Positions 5,161 to 5,320 of a stretch of 5,320 bases of DNA are shown here, in pieces. The notes below the pieces were generated by a model that was given only the letters and a program-made list of their open reading frames with translations, was not told the DNA's origin and did no database searches. The DNA comes from a bacterium UBP1_UBA4771 (GTDB lineage: Bacteria; Krumholzibacteriota; Krumholzibacteriia; Krumholzibacteriales; Krumholzibacteriaceae): the NCBI GenBank assembly GCA_002403295.1, contig DHHN01000072.1, positions 36,220-41,539 on the forward strand. The letters are read 5' to 3'. The translations under genes were made by a program, and so were the position numbers. Each line of letters opens with the position of its first letter. The stretch's first letter is position 1.

Positions 5161-5320
5161 CTACTCCACCTCGATCTCGAGCATCACGTTGAGCTGGATC
5201 TCCTTGTTCGCGTCTTCCTTGGACAGACGGATCGGAATCCGGATCGTCTTCTCCTCGACGCGCTCCGCGCGCCGGGCGGTCGCGGGCTCGGCGCGGGGTT
5301 TCGGCGCGGCTCTCTCCGGT
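5161..5320 (-). CDS. C-terminal 52 residues of an unidentified protein, cut by window edge
   Basis: I read an open minus-strand frame from the window edge to TAG 5163-5161. The first half is a low-complexity linker rich in Ala, Pro, Arg and Glu (PKPRAEPATARRAERVEE). The second half is ordered-looking and alternates charged and hydrophobic residues (KTIRIPIRLSKEDA, then IQLNVMLEIEVE), which suggests a short beta-rich C-terminal segment. The codon pattern, with GAG, AAG and C- or G-ending codons, matches the neighbouring genes, and an intrinsic terminator follows 45 bases later, both supporting a real gene end. I recognise no family and do not assign a function. The start and most of the protein lie beyond position 5320. 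Confidence 0.7.
   Translation of the reverse strand, partial: PERAAPKPRAEPATARRAERVEEKTIRIPIRLSKEDANKEIQLNVMLEIEVE

Overview
The window (5,320 bp, clearly GC-rich) comes from a Gram-negative-type bacterium. It encodes two secreted proteins that look like outer-membrane beta-barrels and half of an undecaprenyl-diphosphate phosphatase. Every gene I can support is on the minus strand, so transcription runs from position 5320 towards 1. The mix of an archaeal-type UbiA prenyltransferase, a Wzi-like barrel with an SLH-like N-terminus and a TPR protein in a high-GC background suggests an uncultured lineage near the FCB superphylum (Eisenbacteria- or Latescibacteria-like). That placement is inference; no rRNA or other phylogenetic marker is present.

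Layout in transcription order. (1) 5320-5161: C-terminal 52 residues of an unrecognised protein, followed by a convincing intrinsic terminator (5115-5077). (2) 5060-4244: a two-gene unit, a stand-alone CheY-like receiver and a small secreted beta-rich protein, 19 bp apart. A possible promoter overlaps the upstream terminator. (3) 4243-4084: a 160-bp intergenic region with an AT-rich island holding a consensus TTGACA and a consensus TATAAT, then a nine-base Shine-Dalgarno sequence. (4) 4083-1: four tightly packed genes, probably one operon: a TPR protein, a Wzi-family barrel, a UbiA-family prenyltransferase and UppP, which runs off the left edge just at its second catalytic motif. Spacings are 14 bp, 15 bp and a probable 4-base overlap.

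The four-gene unit reads as a cell-envelope module. UppP recycles the C55 lipid carrier used for peptidoglycan and surface polysaccharides. The UbiA protein makes or modifies a polyprenyl lipid. The Wzi-like barrel would hold or organise surface polysaccharide and may also contact the wall through its SLH-like region. The TPR protein probably scaffolds protein contacts. The individual families are known; the combination, and the receiver plus small barrel beside it, are the parts worth a second look. I see no rRNA, tRNA, CRISPR array, insertion sequence or integrase, and no gene-free stretch over 300 bp.
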